In this document: positions 23,701 to 35,737 of the stretch, one piece after another
Numbering within the stretch: the first letter of the stretch is position 1
Layout: the number at the start of each line of letters is the position of its first letter
From: Rhizaria sp. SCN 62-66
Lineage: Eukaryota > Rhizaria, unplaced
Assembly (NCBI GenBank): GCA_001724265.1
Contig: MEDY01000016.1
Location: forward strand, 1-64,000
Length of the DNA: 64,000 nucleotides
Direction of reading: 5' to 3'
The notes under the pieces: generated by a model
What the model saw: only the letters and a program-made list of their open reading frames with translations
Databases searched by the model: none
What the model was told of the DNA's origin: nothing
Translations under genes and position numbers: made by a program

Positions 23701-26700
23701 GTACCTGTACATATCCCGGATTCGTAAAGCGGACTGCAAGAAGGCCCATCTGCGCCAACGGCACTGCGCCGAGCCCGAGGCCAGCGCCGCCGGTCGCGTC
23801 TGCGTCCGTCGCCAGCGGGTCGCCAGCCGCGTCACCGCCATCCCAGGCTTCGTCGCGCTCGTCCTCGTCGCCGCGATACCCCCCATCGTCGTCAGCATTA
23901 TGCTGACCGATGTACGCACTCTGGCTCTTGCTGCCGCTAATACCGTTACGAGCGCTGCGAGAGGCGCCATTGCGCTCGGCGGCCCGCACCGCCTGCGTCG
24001 TGCGCGCGCGCTCCACCAGCTCCCCAGCCCACTGCCGCGCGCGGTCCTCCCGGTCGCCGCCAAACAGCCCCGCGGGGTCGTGTCCCTTGTCACCGGCAGC
24101 CACGCCGACACCGGCGCTGCCGTCGCCGTTCGCGTTGGTGCTGGCGGTGCTGTAGGCCTCGCCTCGGTCGGCGGCGGCCGCAGCGATGCGGACCGCCTCA
24201 GAGGCAAGAGACGGCGCGAGAATGTCGATCTGGCACGGCCGACCGGGGCCAGGAATCGCGGTAGAGAGCGCGAGAGTGCGCGTGCTGTTTGCACTATCGC
24301 CTGCACCTGCACGTCCTGTGCCCGCGCTCACTGCTTCCGACGCTGCGAATGTCGACCAAACGTTGCTGCGCTGCCGCTCTTGTTGTTGTGCCAGAGGTTC
24401 AACAATCCCGTCGCTTGAGTTATTAGCCGCAGCGCTTTGTGGCTGTAAATCTGAGGCGTTAGTCAAGCCAGTAGCAAGTGTGAAAACCTTGTCCTCAGAC
24501 TGCGACTGCAACTGTGACTGGGGGCCAGATGCCAGTTCATCTGCATCGACGCAGTACGCCCCCACGCTGTCAGCTAGCACTGTGGCAACGGCAACTCGAG
24601 GCGCAACACGCGCGCTCGTGGGACGAGGAAGCTGCGGTCGCTTATCTGTCTGCTCAACGGCTGTTGTCAGTGCCTCTGTCTTAGTGGAGTTTTGTTCAGA
24701 GTCCGCCGCTGAAGTTGTAGAGTGAGTGGCAGACTGATACCAGCCAACCAGACGCACGTCAGTCGCTGCTGTCTCGGCATTCACAGTGACTGTCGCGGAC
24801 GCATTCGCCAGCGCCGCTGTGGACGCTAGCCCTTGCATCGATGTCTGCTCAGCCGCGCGCCTCACCTCGCCCACAAGCGCCTTCACCCCGGCCGACAGCC
24901 CCCCGCCGACGCCGACGCCGCCGCTGGCGCCGATTCCGGCCCCAGCGCTCGCCTCCGCCCCGCCTAGTCCGTGGCTCAGCGCCCCGCCGCGGTAGAGCCC
25001 CGCGAGCAGGGGGTCCACGCCCTCGCCGCGCCGGCCCAGTCGCTTGCCGGCGCCGGACCCGCCACCACTGCCGCCGCCGCTGCCGCCGCCGCCGCCGCTG
25101 CTCCCCGCTGTGGCATGCGCAGTCGAGCTCGCGTTCGCAGAAGCGGAGAGCGAGGCGGAGGCAGAGGCAGCCGCGGCGGCCGCAGTGGGGCCGAGGATGG
25201 CAACGCCCGAGGCGCGCGCGAGAGCCGCGGCTGCAAGGTCGGCCGGTGAAGGGTCTGACAGAAGCAGCGCCTCTGCGGTCTGCGTGCTCAGCACAGGCGG
25301 GTGCGGGTGCGGGCGCGGGCCGGCGCGTACAGACGGCGGCAGCGGGGCGGCCAGAGCGCGCGCGCGGCCTTGCCAGAGCATTGGACGCGGCAGCGCAGCG
25401 GCCGCAATGGACACAGCGGCCGCGGCTGCGGCATCGGTGTCGGCGTCGGTGGGCGCGGCAGACGCAGACGCTGCGGCGCCAGCAAGCCGAGCGGCACGGC
25501 GACAACTTCGGCGACGACGACGGCGGCCGTCACTGTCCGTAGCATCGTCGTCTTTATCGTTGTCGTTTGCCTCGTCGCTGCCGCTGTCGCTGTTGCCTCT
25601 ACTGTCGCTGTCGGAGTCGAACTCAGCGCCGCCGGCGTGCTTCGTATCGCTGCTGCGCGTGGCGGCCGCCATCGCCTGCGCCACCATCACGGTGAGCCCG
25701 CGGCCGAGCAAGGGAATGTTGCCAAGGTCCTCGTCAGACTCCGCTACGGCGGTCGGAGTTGCATGATCTGTCGCGGTTGGCGTCGGCTGAGCTTCAGTAC
25801 CGCTTGGAGTAAAGGCGTAAGTTACAGAGCTCTTGCGGGACGATGTAGCGCTCTCGGGTGCAGCGATCGCTGTCGCTGCTGCAGTTGAGCTTGGGGTCGA
25901 TAAAGCAGTTCGTGTGCTCGCAGGACGGCGCAACTTTGCTTGAGCATCATTTGCAACAACAATAGGCGCGGCGTGTGGAGATGCACTCACTGCTCCGTTT
26001 GCAAGAACTGCCGTCGTCATTGCAGCTGCTTCAGCGGCAGCGGCTGTTGCTAGCTCTGTCAGCAATGTCTGCGGCGGCGACGCATCTGCAGCTGCTGCGG
26101 CGGCGACAGCGGCAGCGGCTGTGGCTGCAGAGCGGCGCCGCGCAGATGTGGACGGCGGCTGCGAAATTGGAGCGCGCACAGGCGGCTTAACTTTGATCAG
26201 CGGCTTGGCATCGAGCGTTTGTTTAGCATTTCCCATAAGCCCAGCAACAGCACGCGCACGCTCGCGCTCACGCTCACGAGCACGGTCACGATCATCATCC
26301 TGCTGCGTGTTAGTTAAAGGACTGCGAGCACTTGTGACGGACGCGGAAGCGGAACGTGGCCGTTGCCGCTGCTGCAGGTGCTGTTGAGACGGTTGGGTGG
26401 GCTGGGCGCTAGCAACGTCACCTACGCTCCGCTCACGGTCGCTATCGTCTCCCTCGGCGCCGTCCTCTGTCACGTCGTCGTCGATGCGGGTCGAAGCAGC
26501 GGCAGCAGCGGCGGCCGCAGAAAGCGCGTGTGTAAACCTCTCAAAGCTCCACGCATCGTTCCCACCGCTGCCAGTCGGATTGCCACCGCCGAGAGTCGAG
26601 CCAGCTTTGTCGCCTGCAGTGGCCGCAGCGGCTGCAGCTGCAGTAAGCGCGGCGCGCGAGATAGCGCTGAACCACTCGTCCCAGCTCAGCAGCGGCTCAG

Positions 26701-29700
26701 TGCGCAGCGCGCGCAGACCGAGACCCACCGGCGCGTCGTCGGTTCTATTGCACGCGACGACACCTGCAGTTGCGGCCGTGGTAGAGGCGGCAGCGGCAGC
26801 AGCGGCGGCGGCGGCAGCGGGCGTGAGCGCGGGCGGCGGCACGGGGTGCTTGGCGCGGCACAGGCGCAGGGCGGCGGCGATGGCGGCGCGGCGCACTGCC
26901 AAAGGGCTCCACTCACCGCGATCTTGTGCGACTACAGTCGGAGACGCCTTTGACTGTGAGGCTGAAGATAAAGACGAGGATTCAGACAAGAGTGTGGGCA
27001 AGCCAAGGCCCTCCAGGAATAGGCCTGCAGAGGATACGAGAGCGCGAGACTCAGCGGACGCAGTAGCCAGGGCCATCATCTCGCGATCGACGCCTGTATG
27101 TCTGGCATTGTGCGCGTTCTTGTTGCGGGCGCTTGAAGACCGCAGCTGGCTCGCTTTATCAACCGCACTATCAGTGATGCTGTCGCTGGAAACTGCGGGG
27201 CTCACACGCTTGAGCTCCGCCATGACGCTGTCGTCGAGCAGCTCGCACACCATCGCCACCAAGGCCGCCTCGCTCACCAGCAGCGCGCGCCCGCGCCCCG
27301 CCGCAGCTGCAGCCGCAGCGCGAGCACTGCTGCCAGCGCCGGGGCCTTTGCCCATGCCCGCAGCGGCCGCGTTTGCCGCCGCAGCCATCGCGGTCGCGGC
27401 GACGGCCGCAGAGGCCGACGAGGACGAAGACGAGAAGCGTGCGGAGAGCATAAAGCGGCGGGCGTGGACCGCGGCGGGCGCCCACGGGGGCAGGCGCAGC
27501 GGCGCAGTAGTGTGGCTCTTGCTGCTGGCGCCAGAGTCATTGCTAGCAGTACTGCTAGAGAAGCTCCGACTCCCAGGGAGAATGTTCGTGTTGTTGTTTG
27601 TAGGGCTCGTCTTGCTAGGAACGCTCGCGCTTGCCATTACCTCATCTTCCGCAAGTAATGCGTCTAACGTAGCACGCACACGCGCTGGTGGCTGCTTTTC
27701 TAGCGAGTACGCGGCAAAAACGCGCAGCATGCGGTGTAAGAACGGCAAATACACGTTGATGGGCGACGATACAAACGCGCTTCCCTCGGCACTCTTGACG
27801 CCATTGCTGTTACCGTTGCTGTGCGACGCCGACTGGAGCCCGTGAACAAGCGCAGCGCGGCGTGCGTCGGCCTGCGCCTCAGCCAGCACGTCAACGTCGG
27901 CGATACCGCCAACGCTCACGGCAGACGCCGCGGCTGCAGCGGCCGCAGCGGCGACAGTAGTTACCGAGATACCGCCCACAGCTTTCTTCTTGCCGATGTT
28001 GTTGTTGCCTGCGTTAGTGGTATTCTCGCCGTCGCCGTCGTCGTCGCTGTCCGCGTCGGCGGCGTCGACCCACCCGCTGGCGCTCTGGACGCGCGCGCGC
28101 CGCAGCCGCTGCCGCGCGCTGCGCATCCGGGCCACCCTACGCTCCGAGCCCAGCTCAAGCGCCGCGATCACCGCCGCGCCCGCCGCGCCGCCGCCGCCCG
28201 CCGCCGCAGCCGCCGCGGCGGCCGCAGTCGCAGCGCCCGCGCCCGCCGCCGCAACGCTGGCGCCGATGCTGGCCGTCTCGCCAATCGTCGCCACTGTCGG
28301 CGCGCTGCCCACAGCGCCCGCGGTGAGCGAGGCAGGGCCGGGAGCGAGAGCCGGTGCGGCACTAGGCGCGGTCGCAGTGCGGACGAGCGCGCGCGCCGCC
28401 GCGGCCGCGGTCGCCGCGTCAAGCCCGCCGACGCCGCCGGCCGCCCCGCTTGCCGGTGCCGCAGTGGCGAACGCGGCGGCCGTGTTGGCGGGCGCGGGCG
28501 TCGTGAGCGCCGTCAGCAGCGCCGCGTTGGGCAGCGCGTACAGCGGCGGCGGCGCAGTCGCCGCCACGGTGTGCGCATGACTGCCGCCCGCTGACGCGGC
28601 CACGGCGGCGGCCACAGAGGCGCGCGCGGTCGCGCTAGCCGGGCGCAAGCGACCGCTCGTGCTGCTGTTGTTGTTTCTAGCAGAGCGGGCTGATGCCGGC
28701 TCTGCTGCCGCTGCTGATGCCGCTACTGTTGCTCTCGCCGTCGCCGCAGCTGCAAACGCGGGCACCGCAATAGGCAGCGCACTGTCTCGAGCGAGACCGT
28801 GGCTGTAACCGTGGCCGCGAGCGCGGGCGCGGGCGCTGGCGCTGGCGAGGCGCGCAACCGACGGCGCGGCGGCAACGCCGTAGACGGCGGGGGGCGGGAA
28901 GAGCGGGTCCGCGGGCGCGCCGCACACGCACCGCTGCGAGGCCGGGTCCCCGCCCAGAAACACCGACGCCGTCGACGGCGACTGCGGGTGGCCGTGGGCA
29001 GGGAGGCCGTGCGCGCTGCCCGCGTGCGCGCTCGCGGCTGCGAACGAGCCCTGGAGCAGGGGACACGTGGGGTAGTGCGTGCCGCGGGTGGCGATGCCCG
29101 CCGCGGTGGCCGCGGCAACGGCGCCTGACACGCGTGCGGCTGCCACCGTCACCGCTGACGCCGACGCAGACGCGGACTCCGTTGTAGCGCCGCCCTCGTT
29201 GTCGTCGCTGTTTGCGACGCCGGAGTCGTAGCCCGGCGCGGGCGCGGGCGCGGAGCCCGTGGACAGCAGCGCGGCAAGGCCCGGGTGGTCCAGGTCGAGC
29301 GCGCTCACGCGCACGCGTCCGCCGGAGCTCGAGTAGGCGACCGCGGAGCCGCCCGCGAGACCGCTGGCGCTCGTTCTACTGCTGCTGCTCCCCGCATGGT
29401 TCCCCGCATGGCTACTATGGGGCAGCGCGGGCGGGGGCGGACGCAGCGGCGCAGGACTGCCAAAGCGGCCCGTGAGCGAGAGCGGGTCCGCGGGGTCGCC
29501 CGTGTCGTCGATGTTCACGCCCTACGCCGCCGCACGCGCTCTATCCTCGTCGTCGTCCTCCTCCTGGTTGTGCCGGAGACTGCGACTGGGACCGTGGCCG
29601 TGGCTTAGGTGACTGTGACTGGGGACAGGGAGGCGAGAGAAAGCGCGGTTGCGCTCGAGTTGCACGGCAGCGGGCAGATAAGACTTCTGTGCGCTGCTAC

Positions 29701-30217
29701 TGTTCGCGTCATCGTTGTCTGCATCATCTTCGTCGTCGTTGCTACTATTGTGAAGTTTTCTGCCGTGACTTTGCGGGCGCAGCTCCGACAGCAGTTCGTC
29801 ACCAATCACGGCGTCGAGAGCGGCTGCAGCGCTGTCTGCAGTCCCGCTCGTGCGCGCTTCAGAGCTTTGTGGAGCGCGGCGTGCGCTCTTGTTGCCACTG
29901 CCACTGCTGCTGCTACTGCTGCTCGTACTGGCGTTCGTGGTGTTTGTGTGAGACGGTGGGGGTGCGGGGCCGTAAGAGGCGAGCGCTGACTCGAGCAAGG
30001 CGTCCGCAAAAGACATGCCGTTGTTGCTTGCCTCGTCTGCGTCAACAGCCTTTGTACGAGCACAAGCAGAACCGCCCTTGTTGGCCTTGCCGCTGCTGCT
30101 GCAGAGGCTGGACTGCTGAAGTCGCGCCGAGCTGGGGCGCGGTGGGACAAAGATATCTGACGAGTATCTCCTGCCTGACGGCTGTAACAGTGCGCTAAGG
30201 CCGCTTGCGCTCGCCAT
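20756..30217 (-). CDS. Giant Ala-rich WD40-repeat protein, read through one TAG
   Basis: Two minus-strand exons, 30217-23705 and 23599-20756 (105-bp intron, donor GTACGA), give 3118 aa ending in TAA. An in-frame TAG occurs at 29524-29522 (residue 232). The first 2100 residues are low-complexity (poly-Ala, Ser, Asn, Gly, Asp), with local ordered patches such as VYLPFLHRMLRVFAAYSLEK. The C-terminal part contains WD40-type blades: VVVTYSDRTIRFYTP, LHSARVTALCADPALGLRWL, then GHSAGVTSVSYAADAGAIVS followed by AGLDRRVLLWDALTQFP and a last KTVRMYDTRTMML. No named family is recognised; ciliary WDR proteins are one possibility. An upstream in-frame ATG at 30268 could be the start instead. Confidence 0.75.
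29522..29524 (-). other. In-frame TAG (putative sense codon), giant WD40 gene
   Basis: TAG at residue 232, followed by GGC, on the minus strand. Upstream ORF (231 codons) and downstream ORF (over 1900 codons) are in the same frame. All WD40 blades lie after it. Confidence 0.7.
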
Positions 30218-30692
30218 TATGCCTGTGACTTGACAAGACTCTGTGCAAACACGGGAAGAAAGAAACATTGTTGTGACCAAAGTCGTTATTCCACAAGCAA
30301 AGAGACATGTGTGTTTGAGCCCAAGATCATCACCTCAACAGCTATAAATTAAATAAATAAAGCAAAATATCACTTAAATATATATACCCTAGCACCACTT
30401 TGGTTAACGGATGTTTAGCCTCCTTTTGTGGTCGTTTTTATCAACGTCTTCGAACACATTAGAGCCAGCCGTTAGCAGGTCACGAAAAGTCACATGTCCC
30501 GAATTTATATAAAATCGCGTCCATAGCTTTACAACAAGCATATTCACCGTTAAAAATGCGTAAAATAATATTTTGTGTATTGTGAATACTCATGACAGAG
30601 CTTTCTGGCCCTCCATACACTGTTTCAGACCAGATCAAACATCGAACTCTTGCTTGCTTTGATCACTCACTCGTCAGCTCTCATAACCAGAC
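30218..30692. other. Intergenic spacer
   Basis: 475 bp, AT-rich, between two minus-strand genes. Promoter of the giant WD40 gene and 3' UTR of the EF-hand-like gene are expected. Nothing specific is recognised. Confidence 0.5.
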
Positions 30693-32126
30693 TCAATTGG
30701 TCTGCGACTGGAAGGGCAGATTGGGGAAGTCCCAGTCGGTCATGAGCGGGTGCGGTGGGTTCACCGTGACCTCGCCGTTGACCCACATGGCGTTGTCCTC
30801 GACGACGATCTTGACTGGCCGCTCCTCCTTGTTGAGGTAGAGCTTCGCGCGCAGCCGCCACTGGCACACTGCGCCGCCCTCAACAGCGCTCTGGCAGCAG
30901 TAGAGGAACTGCGCGTAGACCACGGCCGCGCACTCGGCCAGCGGGGCCCCGTAGGCCGTCTTGCCGTCGGCGCCAGACTTGGCGGGCGGCGGGCGCTTGA
31001 CCGCGGGAACGGCGACCGTCTGTGTGAAAAAGAGCAGCCCGCCCTTCTCGGTGCGCGCGTCCTCGAGCGAGGCGACGCCGTGCGTGGCCGTCGCGGCCTC
31101 GTCCCAGTGCGCCGGCGCGGGGAACGCCAGCAGCGGCTCGTCCGGCGTCACGAACTGTGCGCCGGCCCGCAGCGGCGCCAGCGGGGCCTCGCGCTGCGTG
31201 AAGAACACGACGTCGGCAACCCAGTCGCGCAGCGACGACAGCGGGACCGTGGCCAGCTCCACGGCGGGCAGCGCCGACGCCGATGCGGGGATGTCGAAGG
31301 GAAACGCCAGCAGCTCCGGCCGGGGTGGACCCGCGGGCTCGGTCGGCCGCGCGCGCCGCGGGGCGGGAATACGCTTCTCCAGCGCCTCGAGGAACGCCTG
31401 CGACTTGCACGCGTCGTTGCGGCCCCAGTCGGCAAAGTCGAGCAGCTTGTCGGCATCGGCGTCGTTGAGCGAGGCGTAGATGGCCCACGTCTCGGGCGAG
31501 CGGCCCTGCGCGCGGGCCTGCGCGCGCTCCGCCGCGAACATCGCCACCACGGCCTTGCGCGCCTGCTTCTTGGTGTAGGTTAGTCCTGAGCGCGGGGGCT
31601 CAATGACGGATGCGTCCTCCAGGCGCCACTTTTTAAGCACGTAGTAAAGCGCCTCTTGCAAACGCTTGAAGTCGGAGGAGGCGATCTTCTTGGGTGCGTT
31701 GGCCGTGGCGAGCTCGTCCTCGGTCTTGACCTTCTCCGCCAGCGCGTACTTGGACTTGGAGTCGACAAGGAAGCGGAACGCGAAGTCGTTCCACGAGCAG
31801 TACTTGCCCGTCTCGTCCTTCTCCATCTGCTCCCAGAGCATCTCGAGGCCCAGATCGCTGGCCTCGACTTCCTCGCGGTCGAACAGCTTGCGCAGCCCGG
31901 CGACGAAGTCGGCCTTCGTGAGGCGACCGCGCTTCGTTGGGTCCAGCGCCTGGAACAGCTTCTTACACTTGACCTTGTTCTTGTAGACCGGGTGCTGGTA
32001 CGACGCGTGCTTCTTGTCCTTCTGGGACTTGGCCTTCTTGCGCGGGCTCCCGGCCGCCGTGCTCGGGGACGACGACGACGCAGACGCGGACGGGCCGGCG
32101 CCCTTGGCAGACGCCTTCTTGCTCAT
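30693..32126 (-). CDS. EF-hand-like protein of unknown function
   Basis: Single-exon 477-aa protein from ATG 32126 to TGA. I chose this ATG because the region upstream is AT-rich and MSKKASAKGAG starts a Ser/Lys-rich tail. Residues about 50-85 form an EF-hand-like helix-loop-helix whose loop (DPTKRGRLTKAD) has Asp at positions 1 and 12 and Gly at 6 but weak ligands elsewhere. A second degenerate copy (EKDETGKYCSWNDF) follows at about 100. The rest is helical, then Pro/Ala-rich with a beta-rich C-terminus (RLRAKLYLNKEERPVKIVVE). No named family is recognised; calcium binding is uncertain. It is head-to-head with PP2C. Confidence 0.78.
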   Translation of the reverse strand: MSKKASAKGAGPSASASSSSPSTAAGSPRKKAKSQKDKKHASYQHPVYKNKVKCKKLFQALDPTKRGRLTKADFVAGLRKLFDREEVEASDLGLEMLWEQMEKDETGKYCSWNDFAFRFLVDSKSKYALAEKVKTEDELATANAPKKIASSDFKRLQEALYYVLKKWRLEDASVIEPPRSGLTYTKKQARKAVVAMFAAERAQARAQGRSPETWAIYASLNDADADKLLDFADWGRNDACKSQAFLEALEKRIPAPRRARPTEPAGPPRPELLAFPFDIPASASALPAVELATVPLSSLRDWVADVVFFTQREAPLAPLRAGAQFVTPDEPLLAFPAPAHWDEAATATHGVASLEDARTEKGGLLFFTQTVAVPAVKRPPPAKSGADGKTAYGAPLAECAAVVYAQFLYCCQSAVEGGAVCQWRLRAKLYLNKEERPVKIVVEDNAMWVNGEVTVNPPHPLMTDWDFPNLPFQSQTN

Positions 32127-32834
32127 GCGGGGCAGGAACGCAGCAGGGCAACTCTTGGCGGGGTGGATCAGAGGAAAGGAAAAGGAAAGCGGAGCTGTAG
32201 ATCGGAGGATAGGGTTTCGAGAAGTGAAAGCAAAAGAGGCGAGCAAGGAGGATGTAAGACGCTTGATGCGAAATTAAAAGAGGGGCGCATAAAATATTGG
32301 CGTAAAAATACAACAACGATATAACATTGTAACACACGGAGACTGGCGACCAGTAGACATCCGCAAAGTTAGAGCCGTTTCTGATCTCCCAGAGCAAAAC
32401 GGTCGCCTAGCGTGTCAGTCTGGCTAGAAGGATTACTCCAGACCGAGGCAGCTCGGTCGCAGTCACAGCTCGAGCCGAGGATCGGCCTTGTGTCGGTGTC
32501 GCATGCTGGATCCAAGGCGCGCGGGGATGTGCACTTCTCGCTGCAGTGCTGGTCAAATGCGCTTTCGGTGGTATCCTGGGGAATTTGACGAAGCGTTGTA
32601 ACGTTTTTTTTATTTGTGTGCGCGCTAAGCAGCGCCTTGACCTCGAAACATGTGTGTGAAACTGCTCTGCCCAAGACCATTCTTGTCGTCTCATCCTATA
32701 CCATTTCTTCCTTCGACCACGCCCCTGTAGCTCACTTCCCAAGCTCGCTTTTACGCGCACAGCTTGCACCACCTAAGAACCCTACCACCCAACTTAGTCC
32801 CGGTCCCCCCAGGCTCTGTCCTCACTGCTGCCCC
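32127..32834. promoter_or_regulatory. Divergent promoter region, EF-hand-like gene / PP2C
   Basis: 708 bp between the two start codons. The part before the PP2C ATG (32690-32834) is C/T-rich, like the leader of other genes here. A moderately GC-rich stretch at 32400-32560 has no convincing ORF. Confidence 0.4.
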
Positions 32835-34245
32835 ATGGGTTGCGTCTCCACCAAAGAGGTTCGTCGTTGCACCGCTGTCACCTGCGCTTATCCACCACTC
32901 TCTCGCCCTCCGAGCACTCGCAAACACGAGTGTTGCTCTCTGTCCGCACTGCATGTGCTTGTGCGAATGTTTTGCGTTTCCGCAATCTCTTGCCAAAGCT
33001 TTCTCCGCCCTCTTTCACTCGCCGTAGTACCCTGCTCACCTCGATATCTTTTTCCTGTTTCCGTTTCTCCCTCATCTCACGGCCCTTCTCCACTGCCCTC
33101 TATGATCCTGCCTTCTGCCGTCCGCTTTCTCCGCGCCACAGCAACAAGGCGATGACGAGAAGATGCGCGAGATCGTCCGCCGCCAGCGCCGCCGCCTGTC
33201 GCTGGCGCCCGACAAGGTCGGCGACACGACCAACGGCCAACCCGCGTCGGCTGCCGCCAGCGGCGCCGCGTCCCCGCACGACGAGATGATCGGCGAAGAC
33301 CAAGGCAAGAACAAAGAAGTGTTGTACATCCGCGTGGCGCACTACAGCAAGAAGGGCGTGGTGCCCTACAACGCGGGCAAGGTGAACCAGGACCGCTTCG
33401 TGGTGCAGCACTCGCTGGCGGGCGACCCGGGGATGTCGTTCTTCGCGGTCATGGACGGCCACGGCGAGTTCGGCCACCTGGTCGCCGAGTTTGTCAAGCA
33501 GAACATCACGCGGCTGCTCGAGACGCAGGACATCCGTGCCGACCCGCCGCGCGCGATCCTGCAGGCCACCAAGCGGCTCTGCTCAGCGCTCCAGGACACT
33601 GGTATCAACATCGCCATCTCGGGCACGACGGCCGTCATGGGGCTCAAGGTCGACGAGAAGCTCTTTGTGGCCAACCTGGGCGACTCGCGCTGCGTGCTGG
33701 CGCGCCGCAAGCGCATCGGCGGCGACTATGACGACGCGGCCGACGCCGACGCCGCGCTAGCGGCCGACGACGAAAACGTGACCGTGGAGGCGATGCCGCT
33801 AAGCCGGGACCACAAGCCCGACGTGCCGAGCGAGAAGGCGCGCATCCTCGAGGCCGGCGGGCGCGTGTGCCCGCTGCAGGGGCTTGAGGACGAGGACTGC
33901 GGGCCGGATCGCGTTTGGCTGGAGAAGGTCGAGGTGCCAGGGCTGGCGATGTCCCGCTCGATCGGCGACGAGGTGGCGCAGCAAGTCGGCGTTATCTCCA
34001 CGCCCGAGATCACCGAGCACGACATCTCGCGCAACGACCTCTTCGTCATCTTCGCCTCGGACGGCGTGTGGGAATTCGTGTCCAACGAGCAGGCCGTGGC
34101 GACGGTGTGCCAACAGCTGCCCAACCTTGGCGAGGCCACGCGCGCGCTCGTCAACCTGTCGCTCGACATGTGGCGCGCCAACGAGCAGGTCATCGACGAC
34201 ATCACCACCGTCATCGTGCAGTTCAATGTCAGCGCTAACGCCTAA
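32835..34245 (+). CDS. Protein phosphatase 2C with N-terminal lipidation motif
   Basis: Two exons, 32835-32858 and 33142-34245, give 375 aa ending in TAA. Exon 1 encodes only MGCVSTKE, a strong N-myristoylation signal (Gly2, Ser6-type context) with a palmitoylatable Cys3, so the enzyme is probably membrane-anchored. The 283-bp intron starts GTTCGT. PPM/PP2C motifs: NQDRF at about 91, MDGHGE at about 112 (metal-binding Asp), SGTTAVMG at about 165, ANLGDSRCVLARR at about 180, SRSIGDE at about 280 and DGVWEFVSN at about 315 (metal-binding Asp). PP2Cs are Mn/Mg-dependent Ser/Thr phosphatases. The GPDRVWL-VPGLAMSRSIGD pattern resembles plant and protist PP2Cs. An ATG at 33163 in exon 2 would give a non-lipidated form. 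Confidence 0.92.
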
Positions 34246-35737
34246 ACCGCCGCACGAATGTAAATATACCACTCTCATCTTCTCACTTTGTGAATGTGGC
34301 TACGGGTGTGGCCCTGACTCTGACTGACTCAGCTCGCGCTCGCTCTGTACGCTGACTGACTGCACGTGTGTTGTTGCTGTTGTTGTTTGCATTTTGCGGT
34401 TTTTGAGTGCTTGTGATTTGTACTCGTTTTATTCGCTGTAATATGTTTGTTTGCTTTTGCTTTTGCCTTTGTTTTTTCATGCAAAACTACAGTAAGTCTT
34501 GTTAAGCCTTACTCTGATACCTCCCCCGCTGTCTGCTCCGACACAAACACCACACTACACACTACGTACACAGTAACATGATTACGATATCAATCAAGCC
34601 ACACAACAACGAAGTAACATATCAAACGAATATCAGCGACTATTTGTCGCCTGATGCCGCTGCTCCTGCTCTTTCTCTTGCTCTTCATCCAAATGCACTT
34701 AGCTCGGCTCGGTCGAGCTAAGGTGGCGTCCGGTTGTCGATGCTTTGGAATGAACTTACCGTTATTTTGTTTACGATTCATCTACTAACTTGGACGCGAA
34801 AAGCAAACACCGTTGGAATTGCTGAACACTGCTGCCGACAGGCCACGTCCAAGTGTAGAGTTGCTCTTGTCGTCTAACTCTGGAATTTTTATTACTACGC
34901 TTTTGGTAGTCTTTTATTTTTTGTTGTGATACTAATGAAATCGTTAGTATTCGTAGAATGCGCGTATGTATGTGCCTGTCGCTTTTGTTTTCATCGAGTG
35001 TATGTTCCTTTTCATCAATGTGCTTATGTCTCGTGTTTCCGCTTGCTGTCCTTTTTCCCTCTCACTCTTGTTAGTGTTGTCTGCTCTGTCTGTTATTGCT
35101 GTTCTCTTTGTTGTTCTAGCTTCTTTTCTTTTTGTCTCAAAAGCAGTCGCCGTCGCTGGTAGTTTGCAGTGCTTTGCAGTGGCTCGCTGGCACTGTCTTG
35201 CTCTTTCGTTTTACACGCCCACTCGCTCTCTATCCCTTTCGCTAGCTCTCTAGATGTCGCTCTTTGTTCCGTGTCATCTTGATTTCTCATCCTCGCTGCT
35301 CTGCTTGTTCTCTATTTGTTGCTTTCTCGTTGGGCTCTCGTATTATACGGATCTATCTTGGAGTGGGTGGTGGTGAGAAAGCTGCAAAAATGTACTGTTA
35401 GGAAGTTCTTTGTTTTTATGTTCTTCTTATTTTTTGCGCACCGACGTTTATTCGTGCTCTTTCTAAATTCATACATTATTATTTCATCCAAAACAACGTG
35501 TCCTGTCTGTTCTGTACCCGTCTTGGATCACGCGACTGCACGAATCTTTTTGTGGCTCGGTGACCGACAAGACCATGGTGGCCGCCGCAGTGAGGAAGGT
35601 CCGTGACTTTAATTTCTCACAGAAATTATTTTTTAAGTCGTGCCGCGCCATTATAGCGCTTTTGTTTGATAATATCTTACGTGTTCTACTTATTTATCAA
35701 AATGTTTTTTTCTCATCTTAGGTCTCGCTGCGCAGCC
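34246..35737. other. 1.49-kb noncoding region
   Basis: The longest gene-free stretch of the window. It is T- and C/T-rich on the plus strand, particularly at 34880-35330, with only short ORFs of unlikely composition. It contains the hairpin at 34698-34722. It probably holds the PP2C 3' UTR and the promoter of the PPR-SMR gene; an unrecognised noncoding RNA cannot be excluded. Confidence 0.45.
34698..34722 (+). other. Perfect 9-bp stem hairpin
   Basis: Arms CTTAGCTCG (34698-34706) and CGAGCTAAG (34714-34722) around a 7-nt loop, about 450 bp downstream of the PP2C stop. It may form in RNA or be a bound inverted repeat. Confidence 0.7.

Noticed and set aside
26397-27845. Long plus-strand ORF (482 codons) and many others opposite the giant WD40 gene
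   Set aside because: They are antisense shadows of a GC-rich, Ala-rich gene; the WD40 blades and the intron fit the minus strand only.
32369-32680. Minus-strand ORFs in the PP2C upstream region
   Set aside because: No coding-like composition or family similarity; probably regulatory spacer.
35574-35737. Upstream exon MVAAAVRK before the PPR-SMR gene, spliced at 35600 (GTCCGT) to 35722
   Set aside because: Joining puts the downstream sequence in the wrong frame; the ATG at 35738 with a presequence-like N-terminus is better.
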